Positions 11,531-21,954 of a DNA stretch of 64,000 nt are shown here, in pieces. The translations under genes were made by a program, and so were the position numbers. The notes below the pieces were generated by a model. That model ran no database searches and was not told the origin of the DNA. It saw nothing but the letters and a program-made list of their open reading frames with translations. Within the stretch, counting starts at the first letter, position 1. Every line of letters begins with the position of its first letter. Source of the stretch: Timema cristinae (taxonomy: Eukaryota > Arthropoda > Insecta > Phasmatodea > Timematidae); the NCBI GenBank assembly GCA_039000515.1, contig JBCFYV010000001.1, positions 13,183,928 through 13,247,927 of the forward strand, given 5' to 3'.

Positions 11531-11867
11531 GTGCATTTGTTAAACGACTCAACATGTTGGTCATAAGGAGAGCATTGTAACAATAATGTGCAGTCAGTCA
11601 GCTCTTTGTGAGGTGAGATTGTGTAAAGAGGGGTTTGGGTCTCCACCTTAACCTAACTTTATGGGATCCAGCCTACTAACTCGAGATGGATATTTGTATC
11701 CTTTCGCTGGTGAAACCATGTTTAAAATGAGCTCTTTAAAAAAAACAAATGCCCCTTTATGGTACCTAGCGATCCTCGTGTTGAAGGAATCAAGCTCTTC
11801 TAATGCGCAACAATTTTAACCTGGAAGACATGGGTCTGGGGTGTTGGAATCTCTAGACTTTATTTTG

Positions 11868-12160
11868 GCGTGATGGTCTTGGGGTCTGTAGGCGAGCATT
11901 TTACCCCATGTTCCTGGGTTAAAACCCAGTTGGGACCCATTGATTTTTCTTGAGTGATAAAAATCCGTAGCACAATTTCCTCCGGAGGGGAAGTAAAGCC
12001 GTCTGTGGGTTGTAATATAATTCTAGAAGGTTTGTGAAAATACCTTTACTGGCAAAATTGGTAGGCACTTTCGATCTCACTCATAGAAATTCTCGTGTGC
12101 TGATATAATCAGTCGGTTCAGAAAGTTAAATACTTCAAATAAATAATAAATATTTCGGCG
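11868..12160 (+). mobile_element. SINE3-like element
   Basis: The head GTGATGGTCTTGGGGTCTG is followed by a B-box-like GGGTTAAAACCC. The 3' end AATCAGTCGGTTCAGAAAGT and AAATAAAT is shared with 48330-48380 (AATCAGTTTGTTCAGAAAGT), so at least the tail is a repeated family. Confidence 0.55.
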
Positions 12161-12295
12161 TGAACAATTATTATGAAATAACGCATCTGTAGAGTAAAAT
12201 TTGCATTAGAATGTAGCGTCTGTGCGGCAATTTCTCGCTTACCGAGGTGGGCACCTTAATCAAGATGCGATTATCAAAACGGCTTCAACATGAAA

Positions 12296-12465
12296 TCACT
12301 CGTTACGTCAGTGTCAACCTTAAGATAATAATGACCACGTGATGAGGTATTACTCAACAACCTTGGAGTAGACGAACAGTGACTGGCTCTTTTCTCGGTG
12401 AAGGCCGCGTACCGCGGAGTTATTTAGAGCTGTACATTATATCAGATAGGATAGATCTACAACAG
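12296..12465 (+). promoter_or_regulatory. EcKL-type promoter module P1 with type A first exon
   Basis: A TACGTCAGTG element at 12304 is followed by AAGATAATAATGACCACGTG at 12322-12341, which holds a GATA-factor site (AGATAA) and a palindromic E-box (CACGTG). The same block recurs in P2, P3 and P4. The start region is the most diverged of the four (TATTTAGAG at 12421). The module ends in ATCTACAACAG followed by the 5' splice site GTGAGC at 12466, shared with P3. The next EcKL acceptor downstream is that of copy 3 (19784), so it may be a distal alternative promoter of copy 3 or a relic of a lost copy. Confidence 0.6.
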
Positions 12466-14140
12466 GTGAGCTAAGACGACTCCAAAATGGAATTTTTTAT
12501 CACTATAAAAAAATATACTCTTTAACAGGAGGTCCATTATTTGAAAACTGTAAACTCATGTTAACAAAATGATAGAAAAAAAAATTACAATTTTGTATTT
12601 AAATTCTTAGTCCGTTTAATTAGTAGTGTAAAGATAAATAAATAGTTATACAATCATCCACGATGAAGTGTTATTGATAACCTCTTAGATAACATTTTAG
12701 TTAATAAACCAAATCAATCATTATGTCTATAATGCCAAATTTCAATAACTTTCATCAATATCGATCTTCCTATAAAATTATAGTTTAGCTATGTTATATG
12801 AACCACTTTTAATGTTTTTCCTCAATGAATAAAATAATACACAATATTTAGTTCAATTTTCATAGAGCAGATATAAAAGCTACCAGAAATACTTTCACAT
12901 ATTGATATGTCAAGTCATATGATTTGTAGCTGTTAGTTTCGAAAGAACCAATATTTTAAAAATAACATTAAAATAGTAAAATAATATCAATGTTGACGGC
13001 CAAAAAAAATGTCTTTTCTATGACAACTGGGCTGTAACTATGTTATATAATAATATTAATTTATTTAAATAGCTAATACAATTTAGTTCTATTCTGTAAC
13101 TAAACAAAAATTAATCTCAACAATTAATAAGATATAAAATAAATTCAATTCTGTTAAATAAAACTAATTAAGTTTAGTAACTAATATTAGAGATACATTA
13201 GTAATTAAAATGCTTATTTTTATAGCAGTGGACGTATTATTAAAATCACCTTATCACTACTACTACTACTACAACTACTACTACAATCATTACTAATACT
13301 ACTACTATTACGAATGAAAACACTTTAGTGTTTGCTTAGAATGAAAATACATAAGATATATGCATTAGTTTTGTATAGAATTAGAGTAATAATTATTATA
13401 TAGACGCTTAACCTGAATGGGTAGAAAGAATAAACCCTTCTAAATCAGTGTATACTTTATAACACTCAAGTTGCCAATACCAGTTGTTGAGTTAATCTGT
13501 GCTTACATTTGTTTAATGCCTACCATGTGGTGCATGTTGTAGATTATAACAATCATGATATTTAAGCGTATTTTGAACAATACAGACATAGCCTCCTTAT
13601 TAGTCCCTTATTCTTAAGAAAAAATCGATAGTAATAATAGAAATAATAAATCTAGAAATATTGTCCCCACTGAAAGCAGGGACTGGTTGGTTAGGGATTA
13701 TTTTATCCTGTGAAGCCAAATTATTGTATAAATATCATCAGATATTTATATTTACGAGATATAATGTAAATAACTAAATTTTGAAATTGAAACTATGAAT
13801 TTAGGGTAACCAATTGGAGATAGGTTAAAGAGGCAAGGAAGGAAATAGTTCATTTTTCCATCCATGTTTTGTTGTTTTACTGTAGTATATTTAGGATGGC
13901 AATTCCTACCATGATACCAATGCTAATCCTTCAGATCTTGAGAATGATGCGTGGGAATGAATGGTTTTTACTATACAATATTTGGATGATCTATGAAATA
14001 ATATAATAATATTGCGCGTCTGGGTTACATCACTCGTAGCCCAGGAGTTGAAAAATTATCCAGTACTGATGTACCGTTGCCCAGGGGACGCCCGAATGTA
14101 CTAATCGTAAATCCTTTCTGTGGAGGCTCTTTACATGTCC
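12466..14140. other. AT-rich intergenic or intronic sequence
   Basis: No open frame of note. Contains a (CTA)n-type microsatellite near 13256-13310. A segment at 12865-12990 with GTCAAGTCATATGATTTGTA is repeated at about 43945-44070. Confidence 0.5.
12865..12990 (+). repeat. Unclassified interspersed repeat, copy 1
   Basis: Shares TATGTCAAGTCATATGATTT and the following AATACCAATA-like and AATAATAT-like runs with 43945-44070 (CATCAAGTCATGTGATCTGC). No terminal repeats or promoter boxes are seen. Confidence 0.5.
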
Positions 14141-14151
14141 CGATGAGATAA

Positions 14152-14550
14152 GGGTGATGGTGAGTATGAGCGTGATGGTGAGTATGAGCGTGATGGTGAG
14201 TATGAGAGCGATGGTGAGTATGAGGGCGATGGTGAGTATGAGGGCGATGGTGAGTATGAGCGTGATGGTGAGTATGAGGGCGATGGTGAGTATGAGGGCG
14301 ATGGTGAGTATGAGGGCGATGGTGAGTATGAGGGCGATGGTGAGTATGAGGGCGATGGTGAGTATGAGGGCGATGGTGAGTATGAGCGTGATGGTGAGTA
14401 TGAGGGCGATGGTGAGTATGAGCGTGATGGTGAGTATGAGCGTGATGGTGAGTATGAGCGTGATGGTGAGTATGAGCGTGATGGTGAGTATGAGAGCGAT
14501 GGTGAGTATGAGCGTGATGGTGAGTATGAGGGCGATGGTGAGTATGACGG
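14152..14550 (+). repeat. 18-bp minisatellite
   Basis: About 22 units of GATGGTGAGTATGAGGGC, with GCGT and AGCG variants at the end of the unit. The unit is a multiple of three, so open frames run through on both strands (MVSMRA on +, SPSYSP and TLILTI on -). These are artefacts. Confidence 0.95.
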
Positions 14551-14644
14551 TATGGAACCAGTGGAAATACTTACACATAACTTAAACCTACTAAACCAAA
14601 CCCTGTTGATCGTTGGGGTAATTCCGCTTCCGTTAAACATGTTC

Positions 14645-14722
14645 AGGGTATTAGACGTGAATCGAACCCGGGACTCCTAGGCTCGTAGCCAGGTGCACAG
14701 ACAACTACGCCACAGGGCCGGC
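14645..14722 (-). mobile_element. tRNA-like SINE head, minus strand
   Basis: In reverse complement it reads GCCCTGTGGCGTAGTTGTC (A box) and then CCCGGGTTCGATTCACG (B box), about 78 bp in all. It lacks a good acceptor stem and is followed by unrelated sequence, so it is read as the head of a SINE whose body leads into the 18-bp array, not as a working tRNA gene. Confidence 0.55.
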
Positions 14723-15358
14723 TATCTATAAGATGATTAATGGTTTTTATTGTTGGGTGGTTTATTTGCAAATTTGTATGAATAATGTGATGAATGAATT
14801 ATGAAACTCAAGCCTGTCAAGTAGGGCTCAGTTTATGTAGTCATGAGCAGCCCCTGGAAGATTTAATTTGGAGATTGGCTCACGGGTTACTTGATGGTGA
14901 ATTATAAGTAGCAGGCGAGGAGGGTAACAGGGGAGTTTCTTTGTCGGTCCCATCCATGCAGTCCTGGAGGTTGAAGAGATCGTAGAATGTCAAGTACCAA
15001 TGATAAAGCACTTATAAACTGATATAGAACCAATCAGTATTTTAATGACGGCTGTATAGTTTGTACGATTAGTACCAGAGGCGCGACCAAAGTGGGTAGC
15101 GGGACATAACACCCTTTTCCAAGCTCACAAATCATTTTAACAAAAGTTTGTAAATCAAGTATGGTTATAATAATAATTGAATATCTGTCGAATGTATATT
15201 TTACCTTACGACTTTATATCTAAAATGTGTTTCACTATTTTCACTACTCTTCTCTCACAAAGGTAAGTTTCTGTGCGCGTCTTTGATTTTGACAAAGCTT
15301 TATCGCACCTCTTGTTGCAGGGTACTGACTGTGAAGTAACCAACATGGCCACCGAGAC
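14723..15358. other. Intergenic, nothing recognised
   Basis: No open frame or repeat could be supported. Confidence 0.45.
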
Positions 15359-15360
15359 AC

Positions 15361-15751
15361 AATCCTGGCTTAAGGTGCGGTAGAAGGGAGCGCGAGTAAT
15401 TTTTCAGTTTTTATAGAATTGAAAGTTTTTGGCTAAAATAAATCAAATATTTCTCCAGTAGCAACATAGAGTTTTGTTTTCTGCACATGCTAATATCAAC
15501 AGATCTTGAATATATGTCAAGGGTGTCGTGGAATTTTGTCAAAACTTTTTCTCTTTATTTCAAAAGTATTGACAAAATTCCAGGACACCCTTGACATATA
15601 TTCAAGATCTGTTGATATTAGCATGTGCAGAAAACTAAACTCTATGTTGCTACTGGAGAAATATTTGATTTATTTTGGCCAAAAACTTTCAATTCTATAA
15701 AAACTGAAAAACACTTGCTATCCCTTCTACCTCACCTTAATAAGGACCTGT
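15361..15751. mobile_element. Foldback MITE, copy 1 (near-perfect palindrome)
   Basis: The two halves meet near 15545 and are inverted repeats of each other over about 190 bp. For example, AACAGATCTTGAATATATGT on the left is matched by its reverse complement on the right, and AGGTGCGGTAGAAGGGA by TCCCTTCTACCTCACCT. Four more copies are at 23341, 24820, 42467 and 60150. No transposase is present. Confidence 0.85.
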
Positions 15752-15803
15752 TTAAGGAGGTCCTCCAACAGTCAGAACAAGATGTCACCCTCTCGTCCAC
15801 CAT

Positions 15804-16062
15804 CCCACAAAGTATTATTATTATTAGCACCGCGTCTTACTACCCATTCGGGTTAAACGCACTTACGCTAATGTGTAATGGTAGGGTGATTATGAGATGA
15901 AATGGAGGACCTACAGTTTAACGTGGAATCCGAACCACGGTGAAGGCCTGGCATTCCCCACATTCACAAGTTGTGATTAATACACGTCTTGTCAGAGGTG
16001 AAGGAAGGGTTTGGTAATCAGATAAATATGTGGCGGGACCGAGGATTGAACCCCCCCACAAA
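15804..16062 (-). mobile_element. SINE1 copy with 8-bp target-site duplication
   Basis: The body (15812-16054) runs from a (ATT)n tail through the core to the B box in reverse (GAGGATTGAACC) and is truncated there. It is flanked by CCCACAAA at 15804-15811 and 16055-16062. Confidence 0.85.
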
Positions 16063-16164
16063 ATAGATTTTAGACTTGCACTCGACAGGGCCAAGGGCCT
16101 TAAGAAACCTTCGACAATATACACTTATTAAAATTGTGCAATACAATTTTTACTTTCAAACGAC

Positions 16165-16390
16165 CACAATTTAGACTCATTATCTCAGTCGGTAGCGTGT
16201 CTGCCTACTAAGCTAAGGGTGCCGGGTTCGATTCTTGACATGGCTGAAAATTCAGCATTGATGACAATATGGGTTTATCCTTTCACATTAATAAATTAAT
16301 GGCAGGGGACTGGATGTTGTGCCTTTCCTAGTCTTAAGTTATATTATAAGGCATATGAAAATACGACAAGCCTAGCAACAGGTAGTGGAA
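16165..16390 (+). mobile_element. tRNA-like SINE (SINE4)
   Basis: TCTCAGTCGGTAGCGTGTCT and GGTGCCGGGTTCGATTCTTG form A and B boxes. The body with ATTAATGGCAGGGGACTGGA resembles 48147-48300 (CTCAGTCAGTAGCGTGTTTG, ATTAACGGCTGGTGGGCTGG). Confidence 0.6.
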
Positions 16391-16770
16391 AATATATGGC
16401 TTGAATAAAAACACTGACCTAGACCACAGGCCGGAAAAAGTCATGGATGTAAAGTAAAATGACAATCAATTAGAATTGCCGTTTTTTAACTATTTAATTT
16501 CCCTGTGGTTACTTCAACTTGATTGATAGTGGTTTGTGAAACCTCGTTTTCAACATTTTAAATACCGTTGTTGTCTGGAAGCAGGCCATCATTATCATCT
16601 CTAGCAAAATTTTCTCACCCTTTTTGTTCCCAATGATAGATATGTATTTCTTATGTTTTTATTATTAACTTATTCACATTATCTTTGATTACAATATTAA
16701 TTTTTATTAGGTATTGCCTATTCTTTTTTTTCCTCAATGTTCGGTTTATACCATATTTTTGTTGAAAACA
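16391..16770. other. Intergenic, nothing recognised
   Basis: AT-rich with no supported feature. Confidence 0.45.
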
Positions 16771-17176
16771 CAGTATTATCTGGCTAATTCATCAATGGTT
16801 AGTTCGAAAAACTGGATAATTCAAACCCACCATAATTTCTCATTAAATTAATTTTTAAATATATGGTAAAAAATAGAATTTAATTCGAATTTTAGAAGAA
16901 AATATTTGAATAGTTCGAAGCCTATACATTGTTAATTTTCTCGATTGTGTATTCATTTCAAACCTAACTTAACAATATTGGTTAAATAACCCTTACATTT
17001 CCAGAACGTCCTACAAAGTTAAGAATTATTGACGCGTAATGTGGGGAATGCCAGGCCTCCACCGTGGTTCGGATTCCACGTTAAAACTGTAGGTCCTTCA
17101 TTTCATCTCATAATCACCCTACCATTACACATTAGCATAAGTGGGTATAACCCGAACGGGTAGTAAGACGCGGTGC

Positions 17177-17241
<65 letters not shown>

Positions 17242-17645
17242 TTGACGCGTAGAAAAAGATAAAGTGGGTAATTCTGCACCGGCGGCGTGCGGGTTGTCTA
17301 GAATAGGGGATGTGTTCGCTCGGCTTTTATCGCTTAAGTGTGAGCATCTAATCACGTGACGCCTTGATGTCTTCAATTTTTCTATGTTGATTTTTCCTAA
17401 GTTTTTATATTTTGTGTTCATATTTTTCTTTTTTCTCATGTAGTGTATAAATTGTGTATATGTGTCTTATATAACATAAAAACCTGTGTGTGTGTGTGTT
17501 TAGATGTAGCATATTTTGAGGATATCAATTTATCGTGTATCATATAACTAAATACTCATAAAAATTGTTAGTTTGGATTTTGGATATTTCGATTAAGTTT
17601 TTTTTTCAGGTTTCCCTTGGTCTTCGGATTAAAAATGTTCTGCTG
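16771..17645 (-). mobile_element. Non-autonomous pogo-like DNA transposon, copy B
   Basis: Inverted relative to copy A at 4929-5758. It begins CAGTATTATCTGGCTAATTC and ends with the reverse complement of CAGCAGAACATTTTTAATCC, preceded by TA on that strand. Apart from the SINE1 at 17039-17240 it aligns with copy A throughout. It has a short (TG)n where copy A has a 30-bp minisatellite. Confidence 0.6.
17028..17251 (+). mobile_element. SINE1 insertion with 11-bp TSD inside copy B
   Basis: A 5'-truncated SINE1 (17039-17240) starts at ATGTGGGGAATGCCAGG and ends in a long (TAA)n. It is flanked by ATTGACGCGTA at 17028-17038 and 17241-17251. The other copy of the host element still has the uninterrupted site at 5492-5502, so insertion state and direction are certain. 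The minus-strand open frame ending in poly-Tyr is an artefact of the tail. Confidence 0.95.
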
Positions 17646-17975
17646 TATAAACCATATTAAATGGGATTCTGTAACCATTGTAATTTGCCCATCTTCTATC
17701 TTTCCCTGTCCTAGGACATTTGTCAAAACCTTACTTTCCTCCTCTCTATAAAATATACTGATACCTCTTTAATACTATCGCGGTTACAGTCCACATCAGT
17801 TTCAGTGTTTCGTCTAGCGGATGTAGCAAAGTAAGCCTATTATCAACCTTGACCTGATAATATAGTTAAGTTGCCTTATCTCTAAGATTTTGTAGATTGA
17901 ATCTCTCACAATAATTATAATTTGCTCTGATTTTATTCGGTACTCTCATCAAGTAATGAATGTGAACTGCGATTT
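17646..17975. other. Upstream flank of promoter module P2
   Basis: No open frame. Contains several TTATC/GATAA-type words (for example CTGATAATATAG near 17855) but nothing firm. Confidence 0.35.
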
Positions 17976-17979
17976 AGAC

Positions 17980-18252
17980 ACCCCTTGTGACGTCAGTGAA
18001 AACCGTAATCCACAAGAATCAAGATAATAATGACCACGTGATGAGAGATATTTCAACATACTCAAAACAGACGTACAATGGATGTTATCTAGAACTATTT
18101 TATCAATCAAAGTCGCATTTCATGAGCTGTTCAGCGAGATACATTATCTCATATAAGAGAGATCTAGTAAAGTTTTGTTAACATCAATCGTTAGCTGTTA
18201 GAATCAACTCACCAATATTAACAATATTCCTACCAAGAGTTATTTCTTTCAG
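17980..18252 (+). promoter_or_regulatory. EcKL promoter module P2 with type B first exon (copy 3)
   Basis: The layout is TGACGTCA (17988-17995, a CRE palindrome), AAGATAATAATGACCACGTG (18021-18040, GATA plus E-box), TATTTTATCA (18096-18105) and the initiator TCAGC with A at 18133. A non-coding exon then ends in TTTCTTTCAG at 18252, before the 5' splice site GTAAGT. The TATA box is about 28-37 bp before the initiator. The exon matches that of P4 (AACATTAACAATA-like, then ACCAAGA, then TTTCAG/GTAAGTTTG). It presumably drives EcKL copy 3 through a 1.53-kb 5' UTR intron to the acceptor at 19784. Confidence 0.75.
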
Positions 18253-18734
18253 GTAAGTTTGTGACGACTCATGTGACATAATATTAATCTTCTTAACAAA
18301 TCTTGCTTAGTATTATTTACCATACTCTGTGAAAGAAAAATAAATTAAAATCGACATTTGTTGTTATTGAAAATTGACCAAGAATTAAATAGGAGAAAAT
18401 ATTTTAAAATGTTCTATATATTGGGTTTCATATGCTATAATTACTTTTATATTTAAGTTAGTTTATTGCACCGTGTTAAACTATCTTAGTTATCTGACAA
18501 GAAAGCTATTAATAAGCTTGCAGGAAAATATTTTAAGATTATAGTTGGTACAAATAAAGTGGATGGTACTAAGATTAATATCTTTATATAAATATTATAT
18601 TAACTTTAAAGAATTCCTTTTGTCGCTAGTCTGACACAATAGGCGCTTACCATAAGGAATTGCTCTTAAGACTTTCAACCTGAGCTGCATAGCGGAAACC
18701 TCGTTGAGGTAGCCATACCAACTTTCCCGGATGG

Positions 18735-19016
18735 TACTAGCTACTACAGACTTCTGTGCTGGTGACCGGGGTTCAATCCTCGGTCCCGGCACAGATTTAT
18801 CTGATTACCAAACCCTTCCTTCACCTCTGACAAGACATCTTGTGAATGTGGGGAATGCCAGGCCGCCACCGTGGTTCAGATTCCACGTTAAACTGTAGGT
18901 CCTTCATTTCATCTCACAATCACTCTACCATTACACATTAGTGTAAGTGCGTATAACCCAAACGGGTAGTAAGACGTGGTGCTAGTAATAATAATAATAA
19001 TAATACTAGCTACTAC
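18735..19016 (+). mobile_element. SINE1 copy with 13-bp TSD
   Basis: The body (18748-19003) begins inside the tRNA-like head (GACTTCTGTGCTGGTGACC), carries the B box GGGGTTCAATCC and ends in (TAA)n. The direct repeat TACTAGCTACTAC flanks it at 18735-18747 and 19004-19016. It lies in the copy 3 5' UTR intron. Confidence 0.92.
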
Positions 19017-19019
19017 CCG

Positions 19020-19325
19020 CTTAGTGTGTGGTCACCCCCTCCCCGCCCCCCAATTCACTCCCACACAGAGACCAAGACAGAGATTTAGCTGCCCTTGGGG
19101 TTAAACCCTCCGGACGTTGCCTGGGGGCCGCCACGAGAAGGCACTCTTCCAGGCTTACTGAAAGTGGAACATCCCCCGGGCAGAGGGATGACCTCTTGTC
19201 CCGTCCTGGTCAGGACAGTCGCCACTAGGAGGCACTCTGTCAGAGATTACCGGACCGGGAACATCCCCCAAACAGAGGGTAAACCTCTTGTTCTGTCAGA
19301 GTGTCTCCCAGCGACAGCCCCCCCC
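19020..19325. repeat. GC-rich direct duplication of about 95 bp
   Basis: Two imperfect copies (about 19125-19215 and 19220-19310) share GCCACTAGGAGGCACTCT-like starts, GGAACATCCCCC and GACCTCTTGT-like ends. The GC content is strikingly high for this region. Origin unknown; possibly a piece of a mobile element. Confidence 0.5.
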
Positions 19326-19339
19326 CCCCCTCTCTCATA

Positions 19340-19470
19340 TAATACATTCATATATATATATATATATACATATATTTATATATATATATATAGAGAGAGA
19401 GAGAAAGAGCACTACAAAGACTGGCAAGCGATTGATTTCATTTGATTTATATATATATATATATATTATT
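19340..19470. repeat. (TA)n and (GA)n microsatellites
   Basis: Runs of TATATA at 19350-19392 and 19446-19466 with GAGAGA between them. Short open frames here are artefacts. Confidence 0.85.
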
Positions 19471-19813
19471 CATAGAAAGGGAGTTGAGGAGTTCGGTAAA
19501 TGTTTTATTTTATTGAAATAAGAGTTATAAAGGGCTAACCTTCAGGTTTTTACCAAGGTTGTTATTTCATTACTTATTTTCTCTCAGTTTAGTGGTAATC
19601 CTTGCGTTTATTTTTTTCTGCTGTTTTTTAATTGACTCTCCTAGATTTTTGTATTGTTGTTGACTTCCCGAAGCACCGGTAAAATTGTATTTGTATTTGT
19701 CTTGAATGAAAATACAATACAAAGTTTAACCTGAAATTCAAACATGGAATTATATTTAATTAATGGTATTTTTTCCCCTTGTAGGGGCCAAAAGGAGCGT
19801 TTAAGTGTTGAGG

Positions 19814-21052
19814 ATGTCAGAAAATATCCCAGTAACAGAACATCCATCATGGTTGAAGAAGGAATTCTTTGAAGGTCTGCTTCGAAAGGGAAATGAACGC
19901 ACCATATCGGTGGAAATTAAAGACGTCCAAAATGCTGTTTCCGTGGGAGATAACTACTTGAGCATCATCCGCCGGATCACCCTTGACGTCTCTGAGGAAG
20001 GTGGGCGACCCGTCGAGAAGAGCCTGATAGTGAAGGACCTGCCTAAAGGGGAAATGTTACAGAAGTTCCTGACGGAAGACGGTATATTCAAACGAGAGAT
20101 TATCATGTACCAGAAGGTGCTTCCCACGTTGTACCGCATCGCGGAGGGAAGACTTGAGGCGCCCTCACTGACGGCGAAATACTACCCTCTGGACAACGAC
20201 GAGCTCCTGGTGATGGAAGACCTGAGACCATTAGGGTTCAAGATGGCCGATAGAAGGCAAGGTCTAGACTACGACCACTGCTTGGTTGCATTGAAGGCTC
20301 TCGCCAGACTCCACGGGATGTCAGTGGCCGCGCATGAGCAGGATTCGGATGTGTTTCAGGATGTGAAGATCGAGAAACTCTACACGGAATCTGGGAAGGA
20401 TATGATTAAACTTCACCTTGAAAGGAATTTCAAGAAGCTCAAAGAGGTTGTAGAAGAAATTGAAGGGTTTGAGAGGTTCGCCGAAAAGATTCAACACTTA
20501 TATGATGATCTGATTGGCAACATGATAACGATGATGAACCCGGGAGAGGACGTGTTCCGGGTGATGAACCATGGTGATTTCTGGGTCAACAACATGCTGT
20601 TCAGCTACGACGAACAGGACAAGGTCTCTGACATCAGGATGCTAGACTTTCAAATGTCCAAGTTCGTCACTCCAGCATATGATCTTTATTACTTCTTGGT
20701 GAGCAGCCCCAACATGGATGTCCGTAAGAACTCGGTGGACCGTCTCTTGGAGGAGTACCACTTCGAGCTGAACGATGTCCTCGAGAAACTAAACTGCGCT
20801 CATAAACAAATCACGCTGCAGCGATTTCAAGAGGAACTCAAGGACAATGGTTTCTTCGCTGTCAACGTCATGGCCACGCTGTTAGCCATCGTTGTCGCCG
20901 ACCCGGAGGATGCACCCGACTTCAGTGATATTACAGAGGAGAGCATGAAGTCAGGAAAGGATAATATTATGAACAAGAGCTACGCGGGCGCACGATACAG
21001 GGAGCTTGTACAAATGTTGCTACATAGGTTCGAGGAACAAGGAATATTGTAG
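19814..21052 (+). CDS. EcKL copy 3: ecdysteroid-kinase-like protein, intact
   Basis: 412 residues, single coding exon. The open frame extends upstream to 19805 only by reading GTG-TTG-AGG; the first ATG is at 19814, in the context TTGAGGATG also found in copy 4. Key parts are HPSWLKKEFF (10-19), VGDNYLSIIRRI (44-55), the ATP Lys in SLIVK (74), Glu in FKREIIMYQ (95), VMEDLRPLGFKMADRR (133-148), the catalytic loop HGDFWVNN (253-260) and LDFQ (D278). All residues expected for a phosphotransferase are present. There is no signal peptide, so it is presumably cytosolic. By family it should phosphorylate a small hydroxylated molecule such as an ecdysteroid or a xenobiotic metabolite; the substrate is unknown. 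Two promoter modules (P1, P2) lie upstream. A polyadenylation signal AATAAA lies near 21227. Confidence 0.94.
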   Translation: MSENIPVTEHPSWLKKEFFEGLLRKGNERTISVEIKDVQNAVSVGDNYLSIIRRITLDVSEEGGRPVEKSLIVKDLPKGEMLQKFLTEDGIFKREIIMYQKVLPTLYRIAEGRLEAPSLTAKYYPLDNDELLVMEDLRPLGFKMADRRQGLDYDHCLVALKALARLHGMSVAAHEQDSDVFQDVKIEKLYTESGKDMIKLHLERNFKKLKEVVEEIEGFERFAEKIQHLYDDLIGNMITMMNPGEDVFRVMNHGDFWVNNMLFSYDEQDKVSDIRMLDFQMSKFVTPAYDLYYFLVSSPNMDVRKNSVDRLLEEYHFELNDVLEKLNCAHKQITLQRFQEELKDNGFFAVNVMATLLAIVVADPEDAPDFSDITEESMKSGKDNIMNKSYAGARYRELVQMLLHRFEEQGIL

Positions 21053-21229
21053 CTATAGATATTGGACTTAGTTAAAATCGGGACTCGTCTTAATCTAGAC
21101 AATAATATACCGTTTTTAAAGGTTTGAATTTTGGGCTCCAAAACCATTCAGACTTGTTTTTGTAATGTAAGTATTGTGGTCTGAAAAACAAAGTATAAAA
21201 ACCTATATTTAAATGTAATTTATATTAAT

Positions 21230-21810
21230 AAAATGAAGAGTTTGTCTATCTGTCTGTCATGAGCGTTGCACGATATTTACCGCACGCAAAGGGTTGAAAA
21301 TTTTAAAAATCAGCAGCCCCTGTGAACAAACATGTGCACCTAAAATCTGTAATTTTAATTTTTTCACAGGATTTTCTTTTAATTTATTAAAAGCTAATTC
21401 GGAGGAAATAAAAGTAAAATATTATTTTCCGTCTGAAACAAAGAAAAGCTGATACTTCTGCTATTATTGTACAGTATAAAAAGTGATAAGTGATACGCAA
21501 TGTTTACATCAATTATAAAAGCTGTAAGAAACTATGGACTAAACATGTTTATATCCTTACTCAAAAATTTCAATTTTCATTCACGGCTGTGCATGATAGA
21601 ATAACGTGAAAAATATTTTAAAACAATTGTCTCAATACTGTAGTTTGAACGACTTTAAAGCATGTAATATATAATAAACATTTCCCATACTTAAGAGGGC
21701 GATAGTAATATCTTGTAATTAATGTATTAAATAGAACACTTTGTAAGTATTAATCCATTTCCATTTTATGTAGTTTTTATATTATTGAAATTTTGTGTCA
21801 TGATTTTCAT
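21230..21810 (+). mobile_element. Unclassified interspersed repeat, copy 1
   Basis: Begins near AAAATGAAGAGTTTGTCTAT. It shares an ordered set of blocks with 38585-39126 and 27180-27300: ATATTTTAAA-ACA-TGTYTCA, a CATTTCCCA-like block, TTGTAATTAATGTA, and ATGTAGTTTTTAT followed by TTGTGTCATG. No coding content or terminal repeats were seen. Confidence 0.55.
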
Positions 21811-21954
21811 TATGTTGTTTTATTGTTTCGTGATTCTATTAATCATAGATTTTGAATCATATTTTTTGGTTCACTTTGTTCAATTTGATCATATTCTAGT
21901 GATTTGATTATACTTTAAATTCAATTATCATTGTTACTGTAAAAATGGAAGGAT

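Larger units (their letters stand above)
18253..19784 (+). other. Predicted 5' UTR intron of EcKL copy 3
   Basis: Bounded by GTAAGT at 18253 and a pyrimidine tract with TTGTAG ending at 19784. The exon resumes 29 nt before the ATG at 19814, and the sequence just before the ATG (TATTGAGG-like) is conserved in copy 4. It contains a SINE1, a GC-rich duplicated stretch and (TA)n tracts. Transcript data would be needed to prove splicing. Confidence 0.6.

Noticed and set aside
14030..14640. Repetitive frames (SPSYSP, TLILTI, MVSMRA)
   Set aside because: Translation of an 18-bp minisatellite in different frames on both strands.
14645..14722. Functional tRNA gene
   Set aside because: A and B boxes are present but a proper acceptor stem and anticodon arm could not be drawn, and the sequence continues into a SINE-like body.
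17176..17439. Poly-Tyr protein on the minus strand
   Set aside because: It is the (TAA)n tail of a SINE1 insertion read in reverse.
19805..19813. Start of EcKL copy 3 upstream of the ATG
   Set aside because: The extra codons are GTG-TTG-AGG; no ATG is present until 19814, and copy 4 has the homologous TTG-AGG-ATG, so the ATG is the start.
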